Shown in pieces: positions 18,829 to 27,101 of a DNA stretch of 64,000 nt. The stretch is taken from positions 1,364,001 to 1,428,000 of the forward strand of contig CP014773.1 of NCBI GenBank assembly GCA_001596135.1. The letters run 5' to 3'. The position numbers and the translations under genes are program-made. Source of the DNA: Mucilaginibacter sp. PAMC 26640 (lineage in GTDB: Bacteria > Bacteroidota > Bacteroidia > Sphingobacteriales > Sphingobacteriaceae). Positions within the stretch are counted from its first letter, which is position 1; each line of letters begins with the position of its first letter. The notes under the pieces were generated by a model. That model was not told where the DNA came from. It did no database searches and was given only the letters and a program-made list of their open reading frames with translations.

Positions 18829-20238
18829 ATGAACATTAAGATGAACGTAAAACAAAGAACTATTAAGGCACCTGTTTCCATCTCAGGTACCGGTTTACAC
18901 ACCGGCGAAAGCGTTACCATGACCTTTAATCCGGCGCCAGAAAAGCACGGTTATAAATTCCGGAGAGTGGATTTACCGGGTCAGCCTATCATCGATGCCG
19001 ATTGTGATAACGTAACCGATACATCACGCGGTACCACCCTTACCCAAAACGGGGCAAGTGTAAGTACGGTTGAGCATGTGCTGGCTGCCTTAGTTGGTTT
19101 GGAGCTGGATAACGTGCTGATTGATATGAACGGGCCCGAGACCCCTATTATGGATGGCAGTTCTATCCAGTTTATTGATGCCATTGAAGCCATTGGTTTT
19201 ACCGAACAGGATGCCGACCGGGAGTATTACCACATCCCATACAACATTCACTATTCTGAACCGGACCGCAAAGTTGAAATGGTGGCCATGCCTTTAGATG
19301 CCGATTATCGTTTTACCTGTATGGTTGATTATAATTCGCAGGTGCTGGGCAGCCAGCATGCTACCATATCAACCATTGGCGAGTTTAAAAAAGAAATAGC
19401 ATCGAGCCGTACCTTTTGCTTTTTGCACGAGTTAGAAGCATTGCTTAAGCATGACCTGATCAAAGGCGGCGATTTAAATAACGCGATTGTAGTAGTTGAT
19501 AAGAAGGTTGATGAAGCAGAGCTGGCGCACCTGGCTAAACTATTTAACCGTAAGGATATCAGCGTAGCACCGCAAGGGATATTGAACAATATCGAGCTGC
19601 GCCACCAGAACGAACCAGCCCGCCATAAACTGCTGGATATGATTGGTGACCTGGCGCTGGTTGGTGTACCCTTAAAAGGGCACATTATGGCAGCAAGGCC
19701 GGGCCATGCAGCAAACGTTGCCTTTGCTAAAAAGATTAAAACACTCATCAAGAAAGAGCGGAGCCGCAAGCACGTTAAAGTGTACGATCCCAACATGACA
19801 CCGGTATATGATACTGTTCAAATTATGAACATATTGCCGCACCGCCCGCCAATGCTGCTGGTTGATAAGATCCTCGAGCTCACCAAAACACACGTGGTAG
19901 GTTTAAAGGCAGTTACCATGAATGAGCCATTTTTTGTGGGCCATTTCCCCGGCGCACCGGTAATGCCAGGAGTTTTGCAGATAGAGGCCATGGCGCAAAC
20001 GGGCGGTATTTTGGTGCTGAACACTGTGCCCGACCCTGAAAATTGGCTAACGCTGTTCCTGAAAATAGAAAATGCAAGGTTTAAAGATAAGGTATTGCCC
20101 GGCGATACGTTAATATTCCGTTGTGACCTGGTTGCTCCTATCCGCCGTGGTATTGCCCAAATGAAGGGTATTGGTATGGTAGGAGAGAAGATAGTGGTAG
20201 AAGCCGAACTGATGGCGCAAATAGTTAGATATAAATAA
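18829..20238 (+). CDS. lpxC/fabZ: Fused LpxC deacetylase / FabZ dehydratase
   Basis: The 469-residue protein joins two enzymes. Residues 1 to about 305 are LpxC, the zinc UDP-3-O-acyl-GlcNAc deacetylase that commits sugar to lipid A; zinc and catalytic segments are VSTVEHVLAAL, RHKLLDMIGDLAL and the following GHIMAARPGHA. Residues from about 325 on are FabZ, the 3-hydroxyacyl-ACP dehydratase, with NILPHRPPMLLVDK and catalytic GHFPGAPVMPGVLQIEAMAQ. This fusion is standard in Bacteroidota and ties hydroxyacyl supply to lipid A synthesis. A second ATG four codons in (18841) is an alternative start. The lpxA gene follows after one base. Confidence 0.96.
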   Translation: MNIKMNVKQRTIKAPVSISGTGLHTGESVTMTFNPAPEKHGYKFRRVDLPGQPIIDADCDNVTDTSRGTTLTQNGASVSTVEHVLAALVGLELDNVLIDMNGPETPIMDGSSIQFIDAIEAIGFTEQDADREYYHIPYNIHYSEPDRKVEMVAMPLDADYRFTCMVDYNSQVLGSQHATISTIGEFKKEIASSRTFCFLHELEALLKHDLIKGGDLNNAIVVVDKKVDEAELAHLAKLFNRKDISVAPQGILNNIELRHQNEPARHKLLDMIGDLALVGVPLKGHIMAARPGHAANVAFAKKIKTLIKKERSRKHVKVYDPNMTPVYDTVQIMNILPHRPPMLLVDKILELTKTHVVGLKAVTMNEPFFVGHFPGAPVMPGVLQIEAMAQTGGILVLNTVPDPENWLTLFLKIENARFKDKVLPGDTLIFRCDLVAPIRRGIAQMKGIGMVGEKIVVEAELMAQIVRYK

Positions 20239-20239
20239 G

Positions 20240-21025
20240 ATGATACAACCCCTGGCATATATCCATCCGCAGGCCAAAATAGCCGACAATGTAGTTATTG
20301 AGCCTTTTGTTACCATCCATAAAGATGTAGAAATTGGTGAGGGCACGTGGGTGGGGTCCAACTCGGTAATTATGGATGGTGCCCGTATTGGCAAAAATTG
20401 CCGTATATTCCCTGGGGCGGTTGTATCTGCACCACCGCAGGATCTGAAGTATAAAGGCGAAGCCAGCACTGTTACCATAGGCGATAATACCGTTATCCGC
20501 GAATGCGTTACCCTTAACCGCGGTACCGCCTTAGACAAAAATACTACGACCATTGGTAACAATTGCCTGCTGATGGCTTATGTGCACGTGGCTCATGATT
20601 GCGTTATTGGCGATAACGTGATCATAGCCAACTCGGTGCAGCTGGCCGGGCACATCAATGTTTACGACCACGCTTTTATCGGCGGTACATCTGCCGTACA
20701 TCAGTTTGTTGAAATTGGTGCTCATAGTATGATCTCCGGCGGGTCGCTGGTGCGTAAAGATGTTCCGCCATTCACCAAGGCTGGCCGCGAGCCGCTTTCT
20801 TACATCGGGATCAACTCGGTAGGTTTGCGCAGGAGGGGTTTCTCAGCCACTACCATCAACGAGATCCAGGAGATTTACCGCATCATCTTCCTCAAAAAAT
20901 ATAATGTTACCAAAGCCCTTGATATCATAGAGGCCGAATTTAACCCAACAGTGGAGCGCGACGAGATCATTAATTTTGTGCAAAATTCACAAAGAGGTAT
21001 TATGAAAGGATTTGGGGCTTTATAA
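20240..21025 (+). CDS. lpxA: UDP-GlcNAc O-acyltransferase LpxA
   Basis: The 261-residue acyltransferase performs the first step of lipid A synthesis. Hexapeptide repeats (IADNVVIEPFVTIHKDVEIG onward) form the beta helix; the catalytic His lies in YVHVAHDCVIGDN, and the substrate loop HQFVEIGAHSMISGGSLV is intact. The C-terminal helical domain includes INSVGLRRRGFS. It starts one base after the lpxC/fabZ stop, so the two are translationally coupled. Confidence 0.96.
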   Translation: MIQPLAYIHPQAKIADNVVIEPFVTIHKDVEIGEGTWVGSNSVIMDGARIGKNCRIFPGAVVSAPPQDLKYKGEASTVTIGDNTVIRECVTLNRGTALDKNTTTIGNNCLLMAYVHVAHDCVIGDNVIIANSVQLAGHINVYDHAFIGGTSAVHQFVEIGAHSMISGGSLVRKDVPPFTKAGREPLSYIGINSVGLRRRGFSATTINEIQEIYRIIFLKKYNVTKALDIIEAEFNPTVERDEIINFVQNSQRGIMKGFGAL

Positions 21026-21027
21026 GG

Positions 21028-21196
21028 TTTCGGAATCGGAATTTAAAGAATTTTAGAATGAGCAGAATGTTCTTCACCAACCTTCCTGTCAGACATTAAA
21101 TCTTACCGTATTAAGCATAAGCAAAAAGTCTTTACGCGCTCATTCATTGAACTATTATTCTGAAAATCCTTTAATTCTGAAAATTCTGATTCCGAT
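21028..21196. repeat. Imperfect inverted repeat pair between lpxA and the ABC ATPase gene
   Basis: The left arm (21028-21068; TTCGGAATCGGAATTTAAAG and onward) is mirrored by the right arm (21153-21196; ending AATTCTGATTCCGATAG). The arms also contain short direct repeats of AATTCTGA/TCAGAAT. About 85 bases separate them. The element fills most of the gap and may supply a transcription start or a structured leader for the next gene. Confidence 0.6.
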
Positions 21197-21202
21197 AGAC
21201 AA

Positions 21203-21823
21203 ATGAAAATCTCCCTTCAAAATATTGGGCGCCGCTTTAACCGGGAATGGATCTTTAAGGGGGTTGATTATACTTTCGAAAATAAAGATAGCTACGCCAT
21301 ACTGGGATCTAACGGGTCGGGAAAATCTACTTTACTGCAGGTGCTGAACGGCAGCCTGGCCCCATCAACCGGAGACCTGGGCTATACTTATGAAGATAAA
21401 AAAGTAGAGCCAGAGGGCGTTTTCACGTACCTCAGCCTGGCCGCACCATACCTGGAACTGATTGAGGAGTTCAGCCTGGCAGAGATCATCGATTTTCATT
21501 TCAAATTCAAGCTTTATAGAGCCGGTTTGGATAAAGCAGCCATCATAGCAATGCTGAACTTGCCGGGCAGCCCTAATAAGCTGATTAAGTATTTTTCATC
21601 CGGCATGAAACAGCGGTTAAAGCTGGCACTTGCCTTTTGCTCGGACACGCCTATGCTGATGCTCGATGAACCTACCTCCAACCTGGATACACAGGGCATC
21701 GACTGGTACCTCAGCCTGATTGAAAAATATAGTGCCGACCGCTTAACTATCGTATGCTCCAACCAGGAGCACGAGTACAGCTTTTGTAAGCACAGGTTGA
21801 GTATAGCAGATTACAAAGTGTAG
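21203..21823 (+). CDS. ABC transporter ATP-binding subunit
   Basis: The 206-residue single-domain ATPase has Walker A GSNGSGKST (residues 35-43), the signature YFSSGMKQRLKLAL, and Walker B MLMLDEPTSNLD followed by the switch-region Asn in VCSNQEHE, where His is usual. It is short and has no permease gene beside it. The partner is therefore unknown. Its conserved place after lpxA in Sphingobacteria-like genomes suggests, but does not prove, an envelope role. Confidence 0.85.
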   Translation: MKISLQNIGRRFNREWIFKGVDYTFENKDSYAILGSNGSGKSTLLQVLNGSLAPSTGDLGYTYEDKKVEPEGVFTYLSLAAPYLELIEEFSLAEIIDFHFKFKLYRAGLDKAAIIAMLNLPGSPNKLIKYFSSGMKQRLKLALAFCSDTPMLMLDEPTSNLDTQGIDWYLSLIEKYSADRLTIVCSNQEHEYSFCKHRLSIADYKV

Positions 21824-21902
21824 CTTGCCAAATTTCAGATCCGGGGCAGCTTCACGCTCGGTCAATCTCAAATCTCCTTTCTCAAATCTCACATCTAATA
21901 AT

Positions 21903-21910
21903 TATTTTTG
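21903..21910 (+). promoter_or_regulatory. -7 promoter box of efp
   Basis: TATTTTTG matches TAnnTTTG and lies about 20 bases before the efp ATG. Confidence 0.5.
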
Positions 21911-21930
21911 TCACCTCAATTGTAAAATTT

Positions 21931-22494
21931 ATGGCAAAGGCATCTGAAATAAAGAATGGCAATATCCTGCGATTTAATGGCGAACTGGTACAGGTAGAAG
22001 ACTTTTTACACCGCACACCCGGCAACCTGCGCGCGTTTTACCAGGCCAGGATGCGTAACGTGAGATCGGGCAAATTAGTAGAGTACCGTTTTCGTACGGA
22101 TGAAGAGGTGGATATTCGCCGTGTAGAAACCAGCGACTATCAATATTTATATGAAGACGGCGATTCATTGGTGATTATGGATAATGCCACTTTCGATCAG
22201 CATAATGTGCCTAAGTTTTTATTTGGCAGTGCGGTTAAATTCCTGAAAGAGGGGGCAAATGTGGTGGTAGCTTTTGAGAGCGACGAACCTATTATGGGTT
22301 CTGTTCCGGGTTCTGCCGAGTTAGAGATCACCTATACGGAACCAGCCGTAAAAGGCGATACCTCAACCGGCGCACAAAAGAATGCAACTGTGGAAACCGG
22401 TGCAGAGATCCGCGTGCCATTGTTTATCAATATTGGCGATAAAGTAAAGGTTGATACCGCTACCGGCACCTATGTAGAACGCGTGAAAGGGTAG
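21931..22494 (+). CDS. efp: Translation elongation factor P
   Basis: The 187-residue protein has the three EF-P beta-barrel domains. It helps ribosomes through polyproline stretches. The tip loop of domain I reads HRTPGNLRAF at residues 27-36; the place occupied by the modified Lys in the E. coli protein (KPGKGQAF) is Asn32 here. No modification gene (epmA, epmB or earP) is in the window. The C-terminal signature region VPLFINIGDKVKVDT is normal. Confidence 0.93.
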   Translation: MAKASEIKNGNILRFNGELVQVEDFLHRTPGNLRAFYQARMRNVRSGKLVEYRFRTDEEVDIRRVETSDYQYLYEDGDSLVIMDNATFDQHNVPKFLFGSAVKFLKEGANVVVAFESDEPIMGSVPGSAELEITYTEPAVKGDTSTGAQKNATVETGAEIRVPLFINIGDKVKVDTATGTYVERVKG

Positions 22495-22649
22495 GCGAAG
22501 CCGCCAGGAAATTTCAAACTTGATTCACCGAAAGTACATCTGGCATACCTACGGCATGCGAATATAGACGTTTTAATTGCCTGCCGACCTGTTGCACCTA
22601 TAGGCGCAAATTGAAAATTGCTTAACTAAACAACATTGATGCCCGGATA

Positions 22650-24224
22650 CTAATCGGCCAAATCAATCGTTGCAAGCAAGTCTACGTTTGGATCGAACAC
22701 CACATCATCCGAACTGGCGCCTAATTTAATGCTTGTTTCCCTTTCTGTTACCTGGATTAGCCCGGGACGTCCTTCAATCGTAAACGCTAACGGAAATTCA
22801 TAAAGCGCATCTTGTTTTTGTATGATCTTCAGTGCTATGGTTTTTGATGCCTTATCAAAAGTTTTCTCAATCTTTAAAACAGGGTGTCCTGCTGTATAGA
22901 GCCATTGTTTAAAAAATTGTTTAAGGTCGGTGCGGCTGGTTTGCTCCATCACCAGTTTCAGGTCATCGGTATGGGCATTTTTGCCGTTGTATTTGGCAAA
23001 ATAAGCGCGGATACCCATCCAGAATAACTCATCTCCCAACTTTCGGCTTAGCATGTGCAAAACCCAGCCGCCTTTTTGATAGCTGTTGGCATTTAGCAGC
23101 TGCATGTAATTACCCGTTACCGCGGTATCAACAATAGGGGTGAGGCGTTTCTGTTCAAACGCTATCACCTGTTTACGGTCGGCAGCCAGGCGGGTTTTCA
23201 GCGTATCGGCACCATATTTATTTTCGAGGTACAGGTTAGTCATATAAGTGGCGAAGCCTTCGCTGAGCCACAAATTGGCCCAGCTTTTTTCGCTGGCGGC
23301 ATCGCCGAACCATTGGTGGGCTATCTCGTGCGCCATCAGCTCCTCTATCCCTTTGCTATTTACCGATTCTTCAAAATAGAAGATGGCACTGGCATTCTCC
23401 ATGCCCCCGAAAATAGTTTTAGACTGCACATTAGCCAGTTTCTCATAAGCAAACGGACCCACATGATTGATGAAATAGGGTAGGATCTCTTTGGCAACAG
23501 CATAGCTTTTAAAGCCGGTTGCCTTATCTTCCGGAAACACATAGGTATAAACCGGAATGCCATTTACATTTCCGGTATGGTCGATCACAAAATCGGCCAC
23601 GCCGATAACCATCACCTTGGTAGAGATCTGTGCCGATTCGTTCCAGTGGGTGAGTTTGAGGTGCCTGGGCAGTTGCTGCTCTTTTTGCTTTAAACCATTG
23701 GCTACAACATTATAATGATCCGGTGCGGTTACCATAAATTCAACGGTAGCTTTATCTGCTGGATGATCTACACAGGGCAGCCAGTTTTGGGCACGATTGG
23801 GCCAGTTATCGCCAAAAAACGTGCGGTGCTTGTAATTATTGGTAGAGATGATGAGGCCATCGGCAGGGACGCCATTATATTTTATTATATAGGTATGCGT
23901 GCTGTTGAGTTTACCACCCCTGTTGATAACCAGGGTAATACTATCCTGCCTAAATTTAAGGGGTTTGCCCAGCTCTGTTACCGAAGTAACCAGCATGCCT
24001 TTTCCGGTGGCATTCTTTTTTACCAGGTTTAAATAAAAACTCCCAGAGGGCTTTAAAAACTTAACAGTTACCGCGGCATGCCCTTTAATGGCGTTATTGT
24101 TATCGTTTACCTGCAATGCGAATTTATAATGCTGGACATCTATAACTGCGTCCGGCTGCTGAGCTACCGTGATTTGATTAAAAGCGATTAACAGACAAGA
24201 AAGGGCATAATAAAATGGACGCAT
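22650..24224 (-). CDS. Secreted M1-family metallopeptidase
   Basis: The 524-residue protein has a signal peptide and the gluzincin aminopeptidase motifs: the substrate loop GGMENASAIF, the zinc site HEIAHQWFGD (about residue 300), and the third ligand Glu in LWLSEGFATY. It lacks the large C-terminal helical domain of classic M1 enzymes, as many Bacteroidota members do, and ends in a short beta-rich domain. It probably trims peptides in the periplasm. Confidence 0.88.
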   Translation of the reverse strand: MRPFYYALSCLLIAFNQITVAQQPDAVIDVQHYKFALQVNDNNNAIKGHAAVTVKFLKPSGSFYLNLVKKNATGKGMLVTSVTELGKPLKFRQDSITLVINRGGKLNSTHTYIIKYNGVPADGLIISTNNYKHRTFFGDNWPNRAQNWLPCVDHPADKATVEFMVTAPDHYNVVANGLKQKEQQLPRHLKLTHWNESAQISTKVMVIGVADFVIDHTGNVNGIPVYTYVFPEDKATGFKSYAVAKEILPYFINHVGPFAYEKLANVQSKTIFGGMENASAIFYFEESVNSKGIEELMAHEIAHQWFGDAASEKSWANLWLSEGFATYMTNLYLENKYGADTLKTRLAADRKQVIAFEQKRLTPIVDTAVTGNYMQLLNANSYQKGGWVLHMLSRKLGDELFWMGIRAYFAKYNGKNAHTDDLKLVMEQTSRTDLKQFFKQWLYTAGHPVLKIEKTFDKASKTIALKIIQKQDALYEFPLAFTIEGRPGLIQVTERETSIKLGASSDDVVFDPNVDLLATIDLAD

Positions 24225-24337
24225 AGCTCAAATGATTTTCTGACTAAATTAACAAATTTGGTTTCCCGGAACGTCAAATTCCACAAGGCGATTCATCGTT
24301 AAATATCTAACTTCTTTTAGGATGACGCCGTTTTAAT

Positions 24338-24506
24338 GGTGTTCCATCAATTTGTTCCAAGTCGCTAAAAGGTGTTCCACCGAAAAATGCATATAATTGA
24401 AAATCAATTATAAAGGTGTTTCAGGGTGTTTCATCAAAATTATATAATGCCTTGATAATCAGATTTAATGCTATTTCGGGTGTTCCACATTTTCGAAGTG
24501 GAACAC
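24338..24506. repeat. Cluster of GTGTTCCA-type motifs upstream of the M1 peptidase gene
   Basis: GGTGTTCCA occurs at 24338, 24371 and 24479, GGTGTTTCA at 24415 and 24425, and TTTGTTCCA at 24351. The last copy forms a 9-bp perfect inverted repeat GTGTTCCAC (24480-24488) with GTGGAACAC (24498-24506). The cluster fills the gap between xth and the M1 gene. It could be an operator array or a decayed repeat. Confidence 0.5.
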
Positions 24507-24511
24507 GGGGC

Positions 24512-25279
24512 CTAAAATTCCAGCTCCAGTAATACCGGGCAATGATCTGAGTGCTTTGCTTCCGGCAGGATAGCGGCGCGTTTGATATTGCCCTCCAGCT
24601 CTTTGCTCACCATGGCGTAATCGATGCGCCAGCCCAAATTCTTGCCGCGGGCACCCGAGCGGAAACTCCACCAGGTATAGTTGTGCGGCTCTTTATTTAA
24701 ATGCCGGAAAGCATCCACAAACCCCGACTCGATAAAGTTCTCCATCCATTCGCGTTCCTCGGGCAAAAACCCGGAGGAATTGGCATTTGATTTTGGGTTG
24801 TGAATGTCGATGGCCTGGTGGCATATATTGTAATCACCGCAAACCACCAGGTTGGGATGGTCCACTTTTAGCAGGGTGAGGTATTTACCAAATTCATCCA
24901 GGAACCGGTACTTGAAGATCTGCCGTTCATCGCCGCTGGAGCCCGATGGAAAGTAAACACTCATCACCGATACCTCGTCAAAATCAACCCGGATACAGCG
25001 GCCCTCGCGGTCAAAATCCGGAATACCGCAGCCATACTCCACATGGTTGGGCAGGATCTTACTAAAGATAGCTGTTCCGCTATATCCTTTCTTTTCTGCC
25101 GGGAACCAAAAATGCTGGTAACCCAAAGCATCTATCAAACCAAGGTCGGTTAATACATCAGGCGTTGCCTTAATCTCCTGCAGGCATACCACATCTGCAT
25201 CAGTAGCCTGCAGCCAGGCCAGCCAGTCTTTACTAATCGCCGATCGAATTCCGTTAACGTTATAAGTAATAATTTTCAT
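24512..25279 (-). CDS. xth: Exodeoxyribonuclease III
   Basis: The 255-residue enzyme belongs to the AP-endonuclease/exonuclease III family and repairs abasic sites. Motifs include ITYNVNGIRSA, the metal-binding Glu in VVCLQEIKA, VVCGDYNICH, and the catalytic SDHCPVLLEL at the end. The start ATG sits a few bases downstream of a palindromic repeat arm, so its 5' leader is repeat-derived. Confidence 0.92.
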   Translation of the reverse strand: MKIITYNVNGIRSAISKDWLAWLQATDADVVCLQEIKATPDVLTDLGLIDALGYQHFWFPAEKKGYSGTAIFSKILPNHVEYGCGIPDFDREGRCIRVDFDEVSVMSVYFPSGSSGDERQIFKYRFLDEFGKYLTLLKVDHPNLVVCGDYNICHQAIDIHNPKSNANSSGFLPEEREWMENFIESGFVDAFRHLNKEPHNYTWWSFRSGARGKNLGWRIDYAMVSKELEGNIKRAAILPEAKHSDHCPVLLELEF

Positions 25280-25286
25280 AAGGCTT

Positions 25287-25383
25287 GGCTCCCGGCCCCG
25301 TAAAGGGGGAGTAATAGTTAAATTATAGGCAAATATATAAATTTGCCGGTCAAAGGCTCCCCCTTCAGGGGGTTGGGGGGCTC
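25287..25383. repeat. Bipartite GC-rich palindromic element, copy A
   Basis: One degenerate arm (25287-25311; GGCCCCGTAAAGGGGGAG) and one inverted arm (25355-25383; CTCCCCCTTCAGGGGGTTG then GGGGGCTC) flank a 43-bp AT-rich linker. The linker carries a TATATTTG box on the minus strand (25330-25337) pointing at xth. The second arm contains the stop codon of the cyclophilin gene. Confidence 0.85.
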
Positions 25384-26081
25384 GGCATCAGGATTTTATC
25401 CAGTTGCTTACACGCTCCTTTACTTAGCAATGCTACCGTCATCGGCACATTGGCTGTTGGCCTGTCGCGTTCGTCTTTTTTAACGGCGGCTATGCGGTCA
25501 ACCATATCCAGCCCGCTTACAACTTCGCCATATACCGTATAGTTTTGGTCAAGGTGGGGTACGCCGCCAACAGTTGTATAGATATCTCGCTGCCAAGTTG
25601 GGATCTTGCGCCCCTTCAGCCGTGTCATTTCAAGGGTATCTAACTTACCCGGCGTAAAACGCTTGCCCTCTACCAGGTAAAACTGGCAGCCGCTGGATGC
25701 TTTTTGGGGGTTGTCGTCTCTCGCGGCGGCCAACACACCCCGTTTGTGGAACAGGCTGTCGCGAAACTCTGCCGGGATAGTATATTTAACATCGCCGTTG
25801 CCTAGTTCGGCACCGGGTTTTGCCTTGCTGGTATCCCGCGAATCCGGATCGCCGCCCTGGATCATGAAATTTTGGATTACGCGATGGAACAGTGTGCCAT
25901 TGTAAAAACCCGATTTGGTGAGCTTGATAAAGTTGTCACGGTGCAGGGGCGTTTCGTTATACAGCCGGATGATCACACTGCCATAACTGGTGGTAATGCG
26001 CACATACTGATTTTTTGGTGGCTTGGCAAATGCCATGCTGACCACCAGCAGTAAAATACAAAGTGTAAAGATTTTCTTCAT
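25365..26081 (-). CDS. Secreted peptidyl-prolyl isomerase, cyclophilin type
   Basis: The 238-residue protein has a signal peptide (LCILLLVVSMAFA) and the cyclophilin fold. Catalytic motifs are FHRVIQNFMIQGGDPD and SGCQFYLVEG, and a long insert follows QFYLVEG. It speeds prolyl isomerisation in the periplasm. The last residues PSPPTP and the TGA stop are encoded by a repeat arm, so the native C-terminus has probably been replaced or extended. Confidence 0.9.
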   Translation of the reverse strand: MKKIFTLCILLLVVSMAFAKPPKNQYVRITTSYGSVIIRLYNETPLHRDNFIKLTKSGFYNGTLFHRVIQNFMIQGGDPDSRDTSKAKPGAELGNGDVKYTIPAEFRDSLFHKRGVLAAARDDNPQKASSGCQFYLVEGKRFTPGKLDTLEMTRLKGRKIPTWQRDIYTTVGGVPHLDQNYTVYGEVVSGLDMVDRIAAVKKDERDRPTANVPMTVALLSKGACKQLDKILMPSPPTP

Positions 26082-26227
26082 CTGGGTTGTGTAAAGTTTA
26101 AAAATACCGTAACGATTGAAAATTTGCTAGCGGTTAAGAAAAGCGTAAAATAAGTTAGTAAGCAAATTGGGAATGCTACCACCATTTTTTCCTTTCAAAC
26201 CTTGGCGAATCTTTTATGCTTTCTTAA

Positions 26228-26572
26228 TCAATAGCCATTTTCTTCAAAATAAGTAACTATCAGTGATTTTATCAGAAGCTCCTGTTCCAATATATTATAA
26301 CTCGGGATGGTTTTGATGAGTTTCCAGTGCGGCCAGCCGTCCTGATCTTGCCCCTCCAGTTCGTAAAAGCCCATTTGACTAAAGAGTTTACAGTTCGCTA
26401 TGTGCATCAACTCTTCCTTTTGCCGTTTATTAAATTTACGCGGTCCCTGGCCCAGCTCCTGTACCCCAATTAAAAATAACAGTACTTTGATATCCGGCTT
26501 TTCATTGTCAAAATCCGCGGCTATGCGATCCTGTAAGGCGGCGAACTTTAAATTAACTCCAGCTGGTTTCAT
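26228..26572 (-). CDS. Conserved hypothetical protein
   Basis: A soluble-looking 114-residue protein with no signal peptide. It has the pattern QELGQGPRKFNKRQKEELMH, then a Phe/Tyr-rich LFSQMGFYELEG and WPHWKLIKTIP. It resembles small Bacteroidota proteins of unknown function. It stands alone upstream of the cyclophilin gene with 146 bases between them. Confidence 0.65.
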   Translation of the reverse strand: MKPAGVNLKFAALQDRIAADFDNEKPDIKVLLFLIGVQELGQGPRKFNKRQKEELMHIANCKLFSQMGFYELEGQDQDGWPHWKLIKTIPSYNILEQELLIKSLIVTYFEENGY

Positions 26573-26672
26573 AGCGGCAAATATACGTACCTAACCTTGT
26601 TTTAAATTCCACTGTTCGCACGCTATTAACAATATTGTTACGTTTTAAACATAACACTGGCTTTTTATTAAT

Positions 26673-26680
26673 TAGCTTTG
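26673..26680 (+). promoter_or_regulatory. -7 promoter box before the His/Cys-rich gene
   Basis: TAGCTTTG matches TAnnTTTG and lies about 30 bases before the GTG start at 26711. It probably drives both this gene and the TonB receptor. Confidence 0.5.
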
Positions 26681-26710
26681 TAGAATATTGCAAAAACAAT
26701 ACTTGTAGTT

Positions 26711-27043
26711 GTGAAAAAAAGCATTTATCGTATAATTTCCTCGTGGGCATTGCTGCTATGCTTTGTCACAGGCCAGTATATGGTTTATGCCCATCAGCAT
26801 AACCAGGTTAAGAACATTCATGCTTCCGCAAATCACGATTGTAAAAATTCGCAACACACCATTGTTAAAGAGAAATGCGAACTATGCGATAGTATGCATC
26901 ACAGCGCGATGGAGCTTGCAAGTAATCCAACCTATCATGCCGCGCTGGTAGGCACCAATCGTATCTATAAACCTTCGGAATACAGTTTTACCAGTATCGC
27001 CCTCATCTTAGCTGCGGGGCGCGCTCCTCCTTTCGCTTCATAA
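26711..27043 (+). CDS. Small secreted His/Cys-rich protein, possibly metal-binding
   Basis: The 110-residue protein has an N-terminal signal (IISSWALLLCFVTGQYMVYA) and then many His and Cys: HQHNQ, HDCKNSQH, KCELCDSMHH. The C-terminal RAPPFAS recalls the DUF2946-like class of small proteins found beside metal transporters. It starts with GTG. It lies 58 bases before a TonB receptor gene on the same strand, so a shared role in copper, zinc or a similar metal is an inference. Confidence 0.6.
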   Translation: MKKSIYRIISSWALLLCFVTGQYMVYAHQHNQVKNIHASANHDCKNSQHTIVKEKCELCDSMHHSAMELASNPTYHAALVGTNRIYKPSEYSFTSIALILAAGRAPPFAS

Positions 27044-27101
27044 TAAGCTGTTTCAATTAACGCCGCATTCGTGGCACTTTATCGAATTTCAAATTATTAT
27101 T

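Noticed and set aside
22495..22649. Possible terminator or small RNA between efp and the M1 gene
   Set aside because: No convincing stem with T-run was found on either strand.
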